Shown here one piece after another: positions 20,322 to 30,524 of a DNA stretch of 34,370 bases (positions are counted from its first letter, which is position 1; each line of letters opens with the position of its first letter). This DNA is from Silene noctiflora. Taxonomy: Eukaryota; Streptophyta; Magnoliopsida; Caryophyllales; Caryophyllaceae. The translations under genes and the position numbers were made by a program. Below the pieces are notes generated by a model that was not told the DNA's origin, searched no databases, and saw nothing but the letters and a program-made list of their open reading frames with translations. The stretch lies in assembly GCA_009801015.1 (NCBI GenBank), contig VHZZ01000264.1, positions 105,936 through 140,305 of the forward strand. The letters run 5' to 3'.

Positions 20322-21058
20322 TTACTACCTTCTATGTACCTTTTTTCTAAAAATTACTGCCTAATAAGATTTTTTTGAAACCTACTAGTACAACCTAACA
20401 AATACATTTTTGTTACAAATCCCTACCTCTTTAAATTTTCTAGAGAAAATATTGTATGAAAGAACGGCCGGTATACTTTTAACTTTCTCGTACAATTACC
20501 AATTAGCCCTTACGCTAGCTTTGTAAACTCTCCCTTCCCTCACTCCAAAGATTCAAACTAAGAAAACAAACAAAGGTCAGTGAGAACATAAAGGTCGTCG
20601 TTGGCTTAGATTTGGGAAATAGTTGGCAATGTGACTAATATAAGAAAAATGGGGTGAATGAGGGATGCTTAATTTGAGTTTTAATGAAAGAGAGAGATGA
20701 TGAAGGCTGACATTGAAAGAAAGAAGAATCGACTTCAATCAATCTTATTTTTTTGTTTGGGGACTGGGGAGAAAAGAAATTGAGGAATAAGTTGAAGATG
20801 ATAATGATGGAGGAGATGGATGATGATAGAGGAGGAAAAATGAATTGGAATTGGATGATAAGAGGGTATTTTGGTAGAAAGAAAAGATTTACATTTATTT
20901 TGGAGATAAATTGCAAATTTTGACGGAAAATAAACAAAAACAGGTTCAAACTCATTTATGGTAGCAATAGGCAAAACAAAGGTCCATATTAGGTAGCAAG
21001 TTTTAAATTTTTATATTAGGCAGTAATTTGTAAAAAAAATGTTCATAAAAGGTAGTAA
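20322..21058. mobile_element. MITE with long terminal inverted repeats (about 100 bp)
   Basis: The left end (TTACTACCTTCTATGTACC, then AAATTACTGCCTAATAAG) and the reverse complement of the right end (TTACTACCTTTTATGAACA, then CAAATTACTGCCTAATAT) match over about 100 bp with scattered differences. The unit is about 737 bp with no transposase. I see no clear target duplication, so the superfamily is open; Mutator-like is a guess from the long ends. It lies between the two host genes. Confidence 0.7.
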
Positions 21059-21373
21059 TTAGCAATTTAGCCGTCGGATTATAATGGAAAACAACAAAAT
21101 GTCACATTAAAACTGATTATGCTTCTTTATATTTTGAAGCAGTAGTCATTTGATGCAATTTTCAACGTGTTTTCATTTGGTCATCTAAAAAAAGACATCT
21201 CTAGACAGCTGGTACATGCACCGTATTGATACTTCTACCCGCCCCTGCCCAGAATGTAGAAAATAATATATTTCTTGAACTACAATAAAAAAAAAGTCTA
21301 AATGCAGATAGCTTTCCATTGAATTTCAAACATCCACAAGAATGACTCAAAAAGGTAGTGTCAATTACCCTAT
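21059..21373. other. 3' flank of the GTE-like gene
   Basis: This is non-coding sequence directly downstream of the stop codon at 21374-21376 (minus strand). It should hold the 3' untranslated region and polyadenylation site, but I see no decisive signal. No repeat is recognised. Confidence 0.4.
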
Positions 21374-24300
21374 TTAGCCATGCGTTTTGATCTTTTTCTT
21401 TGCAGTTTTACCACTGACATCAATAATCTCTCTTTTTCGCTTGAAGTTGGAGTTGTGAGCCTTGTCTGTATTAGCATCTTCGTTATTATCAGTATTGTCC
21501 CTGCCAACACTACGTATTGGTTTTTCCCGAGCTTGGTATACATCCATAATAAAATACTTCAACCTCCGTAGTGTGTATTCGCTCTGTAGTGTTGTAGGTT
21601 ACAGTCAACTAATTAGAAAAATCCACCATAAAACTCTAGTACCTATCTGAACATGGAAAAGGCAATTTGCCACAAGTTATTTGAGACGGTCTCACATGTG
21701 ATGTGAGATAAACCACTAACCCTTTAAGTAAATGAGAACAACATAGAACTTGGGTTGGTCACACATGTGGAAGTGGAACTCTCTCATACAAGACTCATCG
21801 AAGGCAAATTGACAGTCACGGGAGAAAATTGTTAAGTACCTGTGCATCTATGTCAAGGTCAACTTCTTCTGCACTTGCCTGGAAAGCAGGATTGCTCTGA
21901 GCAACAATTTCTAAAGCCTGCCTTAGATCTTCAGCTGACAGCTGTGTAAGAGCTTTTCCGATTTCTCTTTTCTCCAGAGTTGACATTTTCCTACAAAAAT
22001 TCATTGTGATATGAAAATCAAACAGAAGGCAAATACAACCCACATGATCGAATTACCTTCCCGTGAGTTATTCATTTACTCAACAGCAAAACCATCAAAT
22101 ATTCAAAAAGGCAACGACACTCATGATCTTTCAAATTATGAAGCTTTACAAATTGTTTGTTTGACCGACCTACACTTTTGAAGCACTTGCTCTTTAACTT
22201 CATTTAAATGCTCTTCAATATCACGGAGCTGCACAAACAGAAACAAAGAGAAGAGCAGAACGTTAAAGTTATGATCAAATCCCCCATTGCACGTTGACAT
22301 TCTAGGGCTTGATTGGATAAATAGTAAAAGGAAAAGGGAAAAGGAGGGAGGGGGGATGAAGCAAGGTGTTTTCCTTCCGAATTATTTCCATGTCAGAAGG
22401 CTTTAATATTCTTGTAGGAGGAAAACACATCCCTCCATTTCCCTTGCTTCCAGCCCATTTTACTACCCAAACAAAAGGAAATTACCCCTTCACTTGGTCT
22501 CTCAAACATTCCTCCTAAATTCCTCTATTTAAAAAAAGGGTGGTGCTCATTCATAGACGGGTTTTACTCTTTTATGGACAAAAATGACCATTTTACCCCT
22601 TTTATTTCAACTCTCAAATTTCCAATTTTCTCTCTCCATATTCAGTTCTCCCCTTGAATTCCACCGCCTCCTTCTCCCTGTGTTAGTCTTAGATCCACCG
22701 GTCTCTGTTCAATTTAGTATTCTTTGATATATGATCATTTTTTCCTGTATTCACCCGACATGGACAGTTTTGCTTGTTTGAAAGTCAACATTCAATGCTG
22801 ATTTTGAAGTTCCTTAATTTTATATAATATAATTAATAAAGTTAGGAATTAGAATTATTACTTGATCAATACGAGAACTAGCATCCATAATTGTGTAATT
22901 TGACGGATTTGATTAATTTGTGGATTTGATTAATTTTGTGAGGGAGAGAATTAGAGAGAATTAGGCAAAGGGCATACTATGGAAAAATAATGAAAAAAAG
23001 TTCATGAAAGAGTAAAACCCGTCCATAAATGAGCAACTACGTAAAAAAAGGTAAAGGAATAATAGTCTTCCAGATAAATCTCACCTAACTGTTTCAAGGG
23101 GGAATGGGTAAGCAACTAACTACATTTTGTAAGAACTAGAAATTTCTGGGACTTGTCTCTTCCTCCACTTCACATGTTTTCAAATGTCAACCAAACGGCC
23201 ACTAAAGCTATAATGTCCAGAAAAATCCTCACCTCTCCACTTATGTCCCTTGCCATCCGAGCATGATCAGCCAGTTGGGCATCATGGTCATCTTCCATTC
23301 TTTCATCCTACAATAGTACAAATGCAATAAAATATTAGATCAAAGATCATTGGCCAAATAGCTTAAAGCAGTTATTGAGCTGACCTGTAACTAAATCCCT
23401 GAAAAGGGGACTTTAGGCAACCTAGAATATCCAAAGCTTACCTCTTGCATGACTTTCGGCAAAAGTAGAAGCCACTTCTCTTCAAACTTCGCCAGTAAAG
23501 TGTTGGCTGTTATATGTTCATCACTCCTTTCATCATGATATTTCATAGCATTCTTTAAAACTGATCTTACATCGGAATAAATTTCCCGAACATGATTGTA
23601 GCCGGTACCGTCCTTAATTTCCATTCGCCTTTTTATAGAGCTGAAATCCCTGGGCTTTCCATTAAGCTACACAAGCCATAATCAACAGATGGTAAGTGTG
23701 AAATGACAAGGTCAAACTCAATAATTGGGATCAGTTCCTGAGTGTTACCTCAGAGCAATTATGCAAACCAAGATCGTCATCTACAGAATCCTGGGAAGAT
23801 CTTGTACCTTTCCTCTGAATAATCTGGAAAGAAAGGTTGGACATAATTAACTAGCACAGATAAATATAATTTTCTATTACTAGGCAACATTGTAGTCAAG
23901 AAGTGGTCGTTAAGAAAAAGAAAAGGAAATATCATTTAAAGTGACACAAACTCGTACGCTCTATAGGTTCCCTAATACATTATTCCCCCATAATAACCCT
24001 AATATTTTATTCCCCTAATAGGCCTCTTTCTTGGTTCTCTCACAGCCATACAGCTACTTTGAATTGATGGATAGGGAAGAACAGAGATGGAAAGGGAGTG
24101 AAAATTTTCTATGTTCGGATATTTTCAATAATAATTGGGCAAAGAACGCAAAGGAAGGGGAGAAAATTTTAAAAGAGTTTTTCCCCTTCCATTTTTGGAT
24201 ATATATGGAAGGATTTATACGGAATGCCATACAGCTGCTAAGGTCCTGAGTAACTGTAAAAGAAGCATAGTGGACACTAATGACCAAATTAGTTTCTCAA

Positions 24301-27254
24301 ACAGAGGATATAAATGTTATGCCTTTCTAACCTTTATTTCCTCTTTTTATATCTTCCAACAAAAAAAAAAAAAACAGTATCAGATCAACCTTCAATCTCA
24401 TCATATCAATGCAGTATTACATTATAGCCTACGAGAAAGTACACATACTGAAGCTACCCATAATGAGACTAATTCATTCCGCCCACTAACGTGTGATGAT
24501 AAATATATTATCAACTTTTAACTATGATTCTACGAGCATAGAAACTCCGTGGTGACTAGAAAGGGAAAAACACATCACATCATCGCAGATAACTAGGTAT
24601 ATATGTGACTAAAAAGAAAGAGCTGGACTTCATTGGGGAGAACCGTAAGATCTATTACGTTAAAGCAAGGAATTCTAGAAAAGGCACCTGATTCAATATT
24701 TTACCAAACTGGAAAATAAGCTCTTGCATACTCTCGGAAGGAGCTTTTTGATCCTGCTGCAGCTGCTTCTTGATGCTAATGATAAGCCTACCTTTATCTT
24801 TGTTTTTAGAGATCGTAGAAAGCTTTTTCCTGTTGCTGGAGTAGAAGCGCTCCACTTCCTCTACTTTATGCTCTAACTGCATGTATCAATGTAACATTAA
24901 GACATTTCAAACTGCAGGCAAACTACATATAAATGCACTCCGACTTGTAAGCAAACTACTACTATGTACTACAAGTTCATAGACGACTAGAAGTGGCCAT
25001 ATTTTCAAAACATGAACAATCAGTACCATACTAAGCTATCCTTCTCATTACCCTAGGTAAATTATACCGTATACCCAGGAGAACACGACTTTATACTCTC
25101 GTGTGGTGCATTCATCAAAATAAGTTACTAAGTACTATCTTCATCAAAATGAATTTTAAAATATTTATCGAATAAGTTACTATATTTAGCAAACAAATTG
25201 ACAACTAAGTCAAATAATTTCATTATATCGTTTGGATAAATATTTAATGGCTGAGAAAAGAAAAGGTTGCTAGGGGTACAGGGAGACCAAAACAGACATG
25301 GCTGAGAGTCATAGAGCATAATATGAGATTTCTCGGGCTTGACGAGGGGATGGTGACGGAGAGGGCACAATGGAGGTAGATAATACATGTGGATTTTCAG
25401 TTTTTGATGTTATTTGAAATATTTAATGTTTTTATTTAATTTTTAAAATTTATTTGAAATATTTAATGTTTTTATTTAATTTTTAAAATTTATTTGCTCT
25501 TTTCGGATTTAATACAAGTTTTTACCAACAACTTTTTATATATTAATACTTGTTTCACTTTTAAGGTATTCCAACCCTTAAGTTTTACTTCAGTTTTCAA
25601 AATCGCTTTAATCTTTATTCTCGATTTAAATTCAAAGTTTTTATAAAAGAAATCCGGATTTAGATTTTAAAAACCTATAAGGCTACCTTGGCTTTTGTAT
25701 TATGTTTCACTTCCCTTTTGTTTTTCACTTTTCCTTTTCTATATTTTCGCATTTTGAGGTGTGCGTTCCCCCATGGACGGTTAGCTGAACCCAAAACCAT
25801 TTTGGGATTATGGGATTAAGGCTATGATGATGTTGTTGTTGTTGTTGTTGTATCGTTTTGATAAATATGTTAACTCGTTTATTTGATGTATAAGGTAACT
25901 CATTTGGAAGAAAATAGCAACTCAATTTAATGAATACAGTAACTCACATTGAAGAATATTGTATATCCGTGCACGGATATCCATATTCCCATTCTCGGGT
26001 GCACTTTTTTAAATATTGCCTTTATAGCAAAATGACCGGGATTAAGCAAAGACGATCGATTTTGAGATCAAGTCTCAAAAAGAGATCTAATACCATTCAT
26101 CCAATTAACATATAATGTAAAAAGGCATAATTAAGGGAACATGAATAAATGGACAAATGACAATAATGACAAGCGAATAATGAAGTTTTAACTTCTAAGT
26201 ATACAAAGCGATAGGAATCCAACTTAAAAGGAATGTTGTGAAACTAACCATGTTAACCTGAGATGACATCGCATTGACAAGATGTTTAAAATGTTGCACA
26301 TCATCACCCTTTTCTATTTTTGTTGCATTTGAAGGCGCCTGAAACCGAAAATGTCCCTCTTTCATTAGTATCACATTCAAAGACAATAACAGCCTCATAG
26401 AAGGCTACAACTCAATATTTCTTCATAACTTTGCGATGCCGGCAGTAAACTGAGGTACCCTAACATTCAAAGTTTCGAAAAAAACGGCTTGAAATCTATG
26501 TGGGAGATCAGTAACTAAATACTAACGAACTAAATACCAAAGATAGAATCAAGTAACATAATGATTTCCCAAGTTTCCTCTTATTTCTCTTGTTTCACGA
26601 TGGTTATTGACACACTATTTGTCAACATATGGAAGACAAATTATTTGTTGTATCCATGAAATGTAGAAACTTGGATAAGAGAGTCTCACACTTTCACCAT
26701 TAAACATGATAAATTAGGGTTACGAATGAGTTCACAATCTTAAACACTCAAAACTCGCCCTAAAACCTTAACCCGGTGTTAGAACAGAGGGATTTACAGA
26801 CAAAGGGAATGGGACAATTTCAATCCTTGGCTTAGTAGGTTTCGTTAAACGAGAATAGATGGCAAACCAAATCAAAGTTCTTCTAACATGAAAAAGATTT
26901 GGAGGAAAAATCCTAGTTTCATTTCCATCTCCTCACCTTCCCTGAGTTCCCTACAAGTTCATCCCCCTCCTCTCCTTTGCCATCCTAAAATCGTACTCCC
27001 TACGTCCCAATCATTTGTTACCTTATAATCAATCAAAAGTAAACAATTACTCGTAATCGAGAGGAAGGGGATATCCAAACAAAGCCCTATACCTCACTAA
27101 ATCCACCTTTAAACCCATCTCACCAAAGACTCGCACTCAAAATCAAATTGATCGTACATTAAACATCAACAATCCATAAATATACCTCGAAATCAGTGGA
27201 AGGCTCCATTTTTACAGATGATTGGCCTGGCAATGTGGTTGCATGGATCATCAT
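21374..27254 (-). CDS. GTE1/IMB1-like bromodomain-NET protein with a degenerate bromodomain, 9 exons
   Basis: Predicted 380-aa nuclear protein of the plant GTE (bromodomain and extra-terminal) family; Arabidopsis GTE1/IMB1 and GTE6 are similar in size. Exons (minus strand): 27254-27186, 26338-26249, 24876-24688, 23823-23749, 23666-23442, 23307-23233, 22228-22170, 21990-21840, 21583-21374. All junctions are GT..AG and in frame. Order: N-terminal region, coiled coil (LEHKVEEVERFYSS, about 54-67), bromodomain (about 105-210; KPRDFSSIKRRM, FEEKWLLLLPKV), NET domain (CRKMSTLEKREIGKALTQLS through YTLRRLKYFI, about 260-322), basic tail (KRKRE, KKKIK). GTE proteins bind acetylated histones. Here the WPF shelf reads RSS (124-126), the paired ZA-loop tyrosines are gone and the conserved Asn is His185, so acetyl-lysine binding is probably lost. 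The start is the first of two adjacent ATGs; a splice acceptor at 27269 suggests a 5'UTR intron. Confidence 0.92.
21670..21800. repeat. Small repeat remnant with a GAGACGGTCTCAC palindrome, intron 8
   Basis: GAGACGGTCTCAC at about 21683 is the same inverted motif seen as GAGACCGTCTCAC in the LTR at 2411-2423. It suggests a scrap of an LTR or other repeat in the last intron of the GTE-like gene. Boundaries are unclear. Confidence 0.35.
22303..23212. mobile_element. Possible older MITE hosting a younger one, GTE-like intron 6
   Basis: The left side (TAGGGCTTGATTGGATAAA) and the reverse complement of the right side (TAGTGGCCGTTTGGTTGAC) look like the loosely conserved ends of hAT/PIF-type MITEs. 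G- and C-rich mirror stretches lie inside (GGAGGGAGGGGGG near 22344, CCCTCCATTTCCC near 22432). The complete Mutator-type MITE at 22540-23041 interrupts it. No clear target duplication was found, so this call is tentative. Confidence 0.35.
22540..23041. mobile_element. Mutator-type MITE in GTE-like intron 6
   Basis: About 502 bp. The left end reads GTGGTGCTCATTCATAGACG, then GGTTTTACTCTTTTATGGAC. The reverse complement of the right end reads GTAGTTGCTCATTTATGGAC, then GGGTTTTACTCTTTCATGAAC-like sequence. The terminal repeats are about 40 bp. It is flanked by the direct repeat TAAAAAAAGG (22530-22539 and 23042-23051), a 9-10 bp target duplication typical of Mutator-like elements. It has no coding capacity. 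A related end lies at 4672-4744. Confidence 0.8.
24045..24236. repeat. 11-bp direct repeats flanking a 170-bp segment, GTE-like intron 3
   Basis: GCCATACAGCT occurs at 24045-24055 and 24226-24236. The segment between holds GAAAATTTTC-like and GGAAGGGGAGAAAATTTT stretches. It may be a small insertion with its target duplication, or chance. Confidence 0.35.
25226..25868 (+). mobile_element. 5'-truncated RTE-like LINE in GTE-like intron 2, with target duplication
   Basis: From about 25272 the plus strand encodes RGTGRPKQTW, then WLRVIEHNMRFLGLDEG and ERAQWR followed by TAG at 25377-25379. This is the conserved C-terminal tail of plant RTE-type LINE reverse transcriptases. An AT-rich 3' untranslated region follows and ends in GGGATTAAGGCT plus (TTG) repeats up to 25850. 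Matching 18-bp flanks, TATCGTTTGGATAAATAT (25226-25243) and TATCGTTTTGATAAATAT (25851-25868), differ at one base and are its target duplication. About 600 bp remain, so nearly all of the open reading frame is missing, as usual for LINE copies. It lies antisense to the host gene. Confidence 0.85.
25411..25495 (+). repeat. 40-bp tandem duplication in the LINE 3' untranslated region
   Basis: 25411-25450 is repeated exactly at 25451-25490, with 5 bp of a third copy. The unit starts TATTTGAAATATTTAATG. It may be a local slippage product or a feature of the LINE family. Confidence 0.9.
26996..27067. mobile_element. Stowaway-like MITE remnant in GTE-like intron 1
   Basis: CTCCCTACGTCCCAATCATT at the left closely matches the Stowaway end. 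The right side (TAAACAATTACTCG, then GAGAGGAAG) is a degenerate inverted match. It lies between exons 2 and 1. Confidence 0.5.
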
Positions 27255-28084
27255 CAACAATTCAAAACCTGAAAAACCCAAAATTTGTACACTATTATTA
27301 GCTGTTTACTCCTAATCATACTAATTATAACAGGAAAAACAATCATAACATATAATTCAATGAGCCATTGAATTTAAATTACAACACAATTTATGGGTCA
27401 ATTTGATAAATTTGAAATTTTACCCATGACATTACAAAATCAAACAACATGCAAATTATTATGTTAATTCAAAATCTAAAATTCAAAAAAGTAACAAATA
27501 TACGGACCGAATTAAGGGATGAATTGGATTTAAAGCGTCAAAAAATGCACGAAATTCTTCCCTCTAATGAATTTAACATTAAATCACAAGCCAAACAAAT
27601 AATTCGCCAAACAAAACAACCAAAGATTTCTGGGCTGATTTTTGTCACTTTTTCTGAAAAAAAAAAAAAAATAAATTGAGTTTGTGTTTTAATTTGATAA
27701 ATAAAATGGATTATGGGATTAATTTTGTTAAATACAATAATTTAGGGACTGAGGGATATTAGTGATCTGAATTAGGGTTCAACTTTCAAGTATAAGAAGT
27801 AATAATCCTACTATTTTACTACTTTCTTTCGGTGCCGGTCTTTTCTTTACCTTTTTTATTTTTAGGTTTAGTTAATTATTTATTTTTATTTTGAGAATGT
27901 ATTTTATTAACAATTTGATCGTTCACACTCAATTTTGTCCGTTTATAATCCAATAATTAAAACTCTCATCTTTCCTTGGTCTTTGCGCCAAAATCACAAA
28001 TGATCAGCACAAACGGAGTGTTTAGTAGAGGCCTCATTTTTTTTATCCTTTTTGGAATATTCTAGCTATCCAGGTGGTATTTGA
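27255..28084 (-). promoter_or_regulatory. Upstream/5'UTR region of the GTE-like gene
   Basis: No further gene is seen. A TTTTTCAG acceptor-like site ending at 27269 suggests that the 5'UTR contains an intron. On the minus strand AACCCTAA (27772-27779) is a telo-box, a motif common near the start of broadly expressed plant genes; a start site near 27780-27800 is a guess. A run of A at 27658-27672 and AT-rich sequence make up the rest. Confidence 0.35.
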
Positions 28085-28244
28085 GTAGGTTTACCGTTTG
28101 GTGTTTAGTTGGCTACTTTGGAAGGGAATAAAATGGATTGATCTAAAATCACAAATGATCCATTTTATTGTTTAGTTGGGGTGATTTGGAAACGCACTTA
28201 TATACTAATGGATTCTAGCTCCACTTCAAACCCTTGGAATCTCA

Positions 28245-28432
28245 TAAGGTAAGATTATTGGTAGTCTTGAGAGAAGATTTTGGTAAATCTTAAGACAAAA
28301 CTTTGGTAAGTCTTATGACAAAACTCACTCAAAACTACCAATAATCTACCTTAATCTTGTCAAAGTTTTAAGTTGAGTCTTGGAAATCAAAAACTCAACC
28401 TAAGACTTTGGGTGAATCTTAATCCCACCATG
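28245..28432 (+). mobile_element. Double-hairpin MITE, copy A
   Basis: One hairpin (TAAGGTAAGATTATTGGTAG against ACTACCAATAATCTACCTTA, 28245-28353) is followed by a second (AAGTTGAGTCTTGG against CTCAACCTAAGACTT, about 28370-28415). No coding capacity. The family is not recognised. Confidence 0.65.
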
Positions 28433-28665
28433 TTTGGAAATTATCCAATTAGGGTAAGATTATCAGTAAGATGTTTCCAAGTTTTACGACTCTGCCACAT
28501 CAACTTTCTACTAATTTATAGTATTTCTTTATTGTCCAGACTCACCTCGGACTTTATATATTATCCCCTCAGACTTATCTCCGACTCTACCTTTCCACTT
28601 TACTTTTTTTTTTTTTTTTACAAAGAAATAACACATGGGATCCATTCATTGGATAATTCCCCTTG

Positions 28666-28830
28666 AGTGTGGGATCAAGACTCACCNAAAGTCTTAAGTT
28701 GAGTCTTGGATTTTCAAAGCTCAACTCAAGACTCTATTAAGACTTTGGTAGATTATTGGTAGTCTTGATTGAGTCTTGTCTTAAGACTTACCAAAGTCTT
28801 TCTCAAGACTACCAATAATCCTACCCTTAG
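28666..28830 (-). mobile_element. Double-hairpin MITE, copy B, inverted relative to copy A
   Basis: It carries the same two hairpins as copy A in the reverse order (AAGTTGAGTCTTGG first, then GATTATTGGTAGTCTTG against CAAGACTACCAATAATCC). It lies inside the 28449-29084 fold-back. The single ambiguous base of the window (n, 28687) is here. Confidence 0.65.
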
Positions 28831-28867
28831 TGGATCACACGTGTCCTTTCTTTTGTAAAAAAAAAAC

Positions 28868-28877
28868 GAAGAAGAAG

Positions 28878-28906
<29 letters not shown>
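28868..28906 (+). repeat. (GAA)13 microsatellite
   Basis: Thirteen perfect GAA units lie next to a poly-A run, inside the fold-back MITE. On the minus strand the run can be read as poly-Ser, which is not a gene. Confidence 0.95.
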
Positions 28907-28910
<4 letters not shown>

Positions 28911-29430
28911 AGTGGAAAAGTAGAAAAGTAGAGTCTGAGGTGAGTCTGATCTGACGGATAATGTATAAAGTTTGAGGTGAGTCTAATGCGGGTCTGAACA
29001 ATAAAGAAATAATAAAAGTTAGTAAAAAGTTGTTGTGACAGAGTTTTAAAACTTGGAAGAATCTTACTAATAATCTTACCCTAAGTCATACCCACCCTCC
29101 TTCCTTAGAATCAAACTCCATTCACTCCTTCTACAATTTATGGTGAACCAAACAATATTAAGTAAGTATGGATTTAGAACCCCGCCCATACTATCAAACT
29201 ACATGCAATTTTATTCCGCCTTGTGAACCAAACGACCTCTAAGTGTTTTACAATAATTTGTCACTAGTCTTAAACCAATGCAAATTGCACGGGTATGCAG
29301 TTTAAACATTATATCTTGAATATAATAATTTTAAAAAATGAATTATATTACATGTGAATTGTTCGATTATTTTATAAACACTTATTCTAATTAGTGGTTA
29401 TCTATATTTATTTATATAGTAAAAAAGCGG

Positions 29431-29979
29431 GAAAATAGTAATTAACCCCCTTGAGTTTGCTCAATTGCGAAATTAAGCGTCATAAGTTTGGAACGTAGTA
29501 ATTAACCCTCTTTTATTTTAATCAAACGTGAAATTGAACCCGTTTATTATTTTTTTTTTTCAACATAAATATTACTCCTATAATTAAATCATTTTATATT
29601 TAAATTTATCATGCATATACAATAATTCCTACAATTTCATAATTTTTAGACATTCAACAACTTTAAGATTTTTTTTCTAAAATTTACCAATTATAATACA
29701 ACTCATATACATTTGGGTACTTTTTTTAATTTATTCATGTACAATTTATTTTGTGCATAATAGATTTTAATAAAAATTAATTAATTTATAATTAATTTTT
29801 TTGTGGTTAACAAATTGTATAAATAAATGTTAAAACAATTTCTTGGTGAGATTTCAGTTAAAAATATAAGAAGGGGTTACATTTCACTTTTAACTAACAT
29901 GAGGTCAATCATTATATATCAAACTTAAAGGATTTTATTTCACAATTAAGCAAACTTAAGGGATTTAATAACTACTTTC
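29431..29979. mobile_element. MITE with about 70-bp terminal inverted repeats
   Basis: The left end GAAAATAGTAATTAACCCCC, TTGAGTTTGCTCAATTGCGA matches the reverse complement of the right end, GAAAGTAGTTATTAAATCCC, TTAAGTTTGCTTAATTGTGA. The unit is about 549 bp with no coding capacity. No clear target duplication; family unassigned. The 29980-30300 stretch after it is AT-rich with no recognised feature. Confidence 0.65.
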
Positions 29980-30304
29980 TTGATAAACCCCATCATCTAC
30001 TTTACATTATAGATAAATAAATCTTTTTAAGAAAATATATTGAAAACGCTTAAACAACAATGTTTTACGGGATGATATGACTAAAATTACTACTCTAACC
30101 ATTTAATTTAAAAGAATAAGAATAATGACATTTTGATAAGAGGTAATGGTAGACTAGTTTTCCTTAAAAGAATAGGGATAATAATGAAAGTCAACCTATT
30201 TAGCACACCAAATTTAGATAGGGGACGATTAATTTATAATAAATTTTAAAGAAAAGAGGACAATAGAAATGAAATAGAGAGAGTATTATTAATAAGGTTT
30301 TTTT

Positions 30305-30415
30305 GTTAAACACAACCTTTAAATTTTTTTTTTCCAAACACCACCTTTAAAAAAAAGTTTGTAAAACACAACCTTTAATATTTATTTTTTTAGTCAAACA
30401 CGACATTTTGGCAGG
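30305..30415 (+). repeat. Imperfect repeats of AAACACAACCTTTAA (4 copies)
   Basis: Copies at about 30308, 30336, 30364 and 30395 read AAACACAACCTTTAA, AAACACCACCTTTAA, AAACACAACCTTTAA and CAAACACGACATTTT, separated by T-rich spacers. They may be the subterminal repeats of a decayed transposon. No partner end was found. Confidence 0.6.
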
Positions 30416-30524
30416 AAGACTCCGCATTTTGGCCAAAGTTTGACCACTTGCAATGGGTGACTTTCAGTCGATGTCTGAGATAGTAAACGAGTTCGGTTTG
30501 AGGTGTTATTAGACTCGTTGGAAA

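Larger units (their letters stand above)
28449..29084. mobile_element. Fold-back MITE with arms of about 160 bp
   Basis: The left arm starts TTAGGGTAAGATTATCAGTA and runs to TTCCACTTTACTTTT (about 28610). The right arm (about 28907-29084) is its inverted match, ending TACTAATAATCTTACCCTAA. Matching blocks include TTCTTTATTGTCCAGACTCA against TGAGTCTAATGCGGGTCTGAACAATAAAGAA-type sequence. The TTA/TAA edges recall PIF/Harbinger, but no direct target repeat is clear. Confidence 0.7.
28085..29245. mobile_element. Nested MITE cluster upstream of the GTE-like gene
   Basis: The outer ends (ACCGTTTGGTGTTTAGTTGG near 28090 and GTGAACCAAACGACC near 29224) resemble the inverted CCGTTTGGTT ends of hAT/PIF-type MITEs. 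Inside lie, in order, a double-hairpin unit (28245-28432) and a 636-bp fold-back (28449-29084). The fold-back itself holds a second, inverted double-hairpin unit (28666-28830) and a GAA microsatellite. The nesting gives the insertion order. The outer call is less certain than the inner ones. Confidence 0.5.

Noticed and set aside
20635-20955. Minus-strand frames rich in Phe, Leu and Ser between the two genes
   Set aside because: They lie inside the MITE at 20322-21058 and show only low-complexity translation of AT-rich DNA.
24135-24521. Plus-strand frame of 128 aa in a GTE-like intron
   Set aside because: Lies wholly in an intron, of low complexity, with no family match.
28687-28687. Single ambiguous base (n)
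   Set aside because: An assembly or base-call uncertainty within a hairpin-rich MITE; not biology.
28753-29001. Minus-strand frame with a poly-serine run
   Set aside because: It is the (GAA)13 microsatellite plus MITE arm sequence read as protein.
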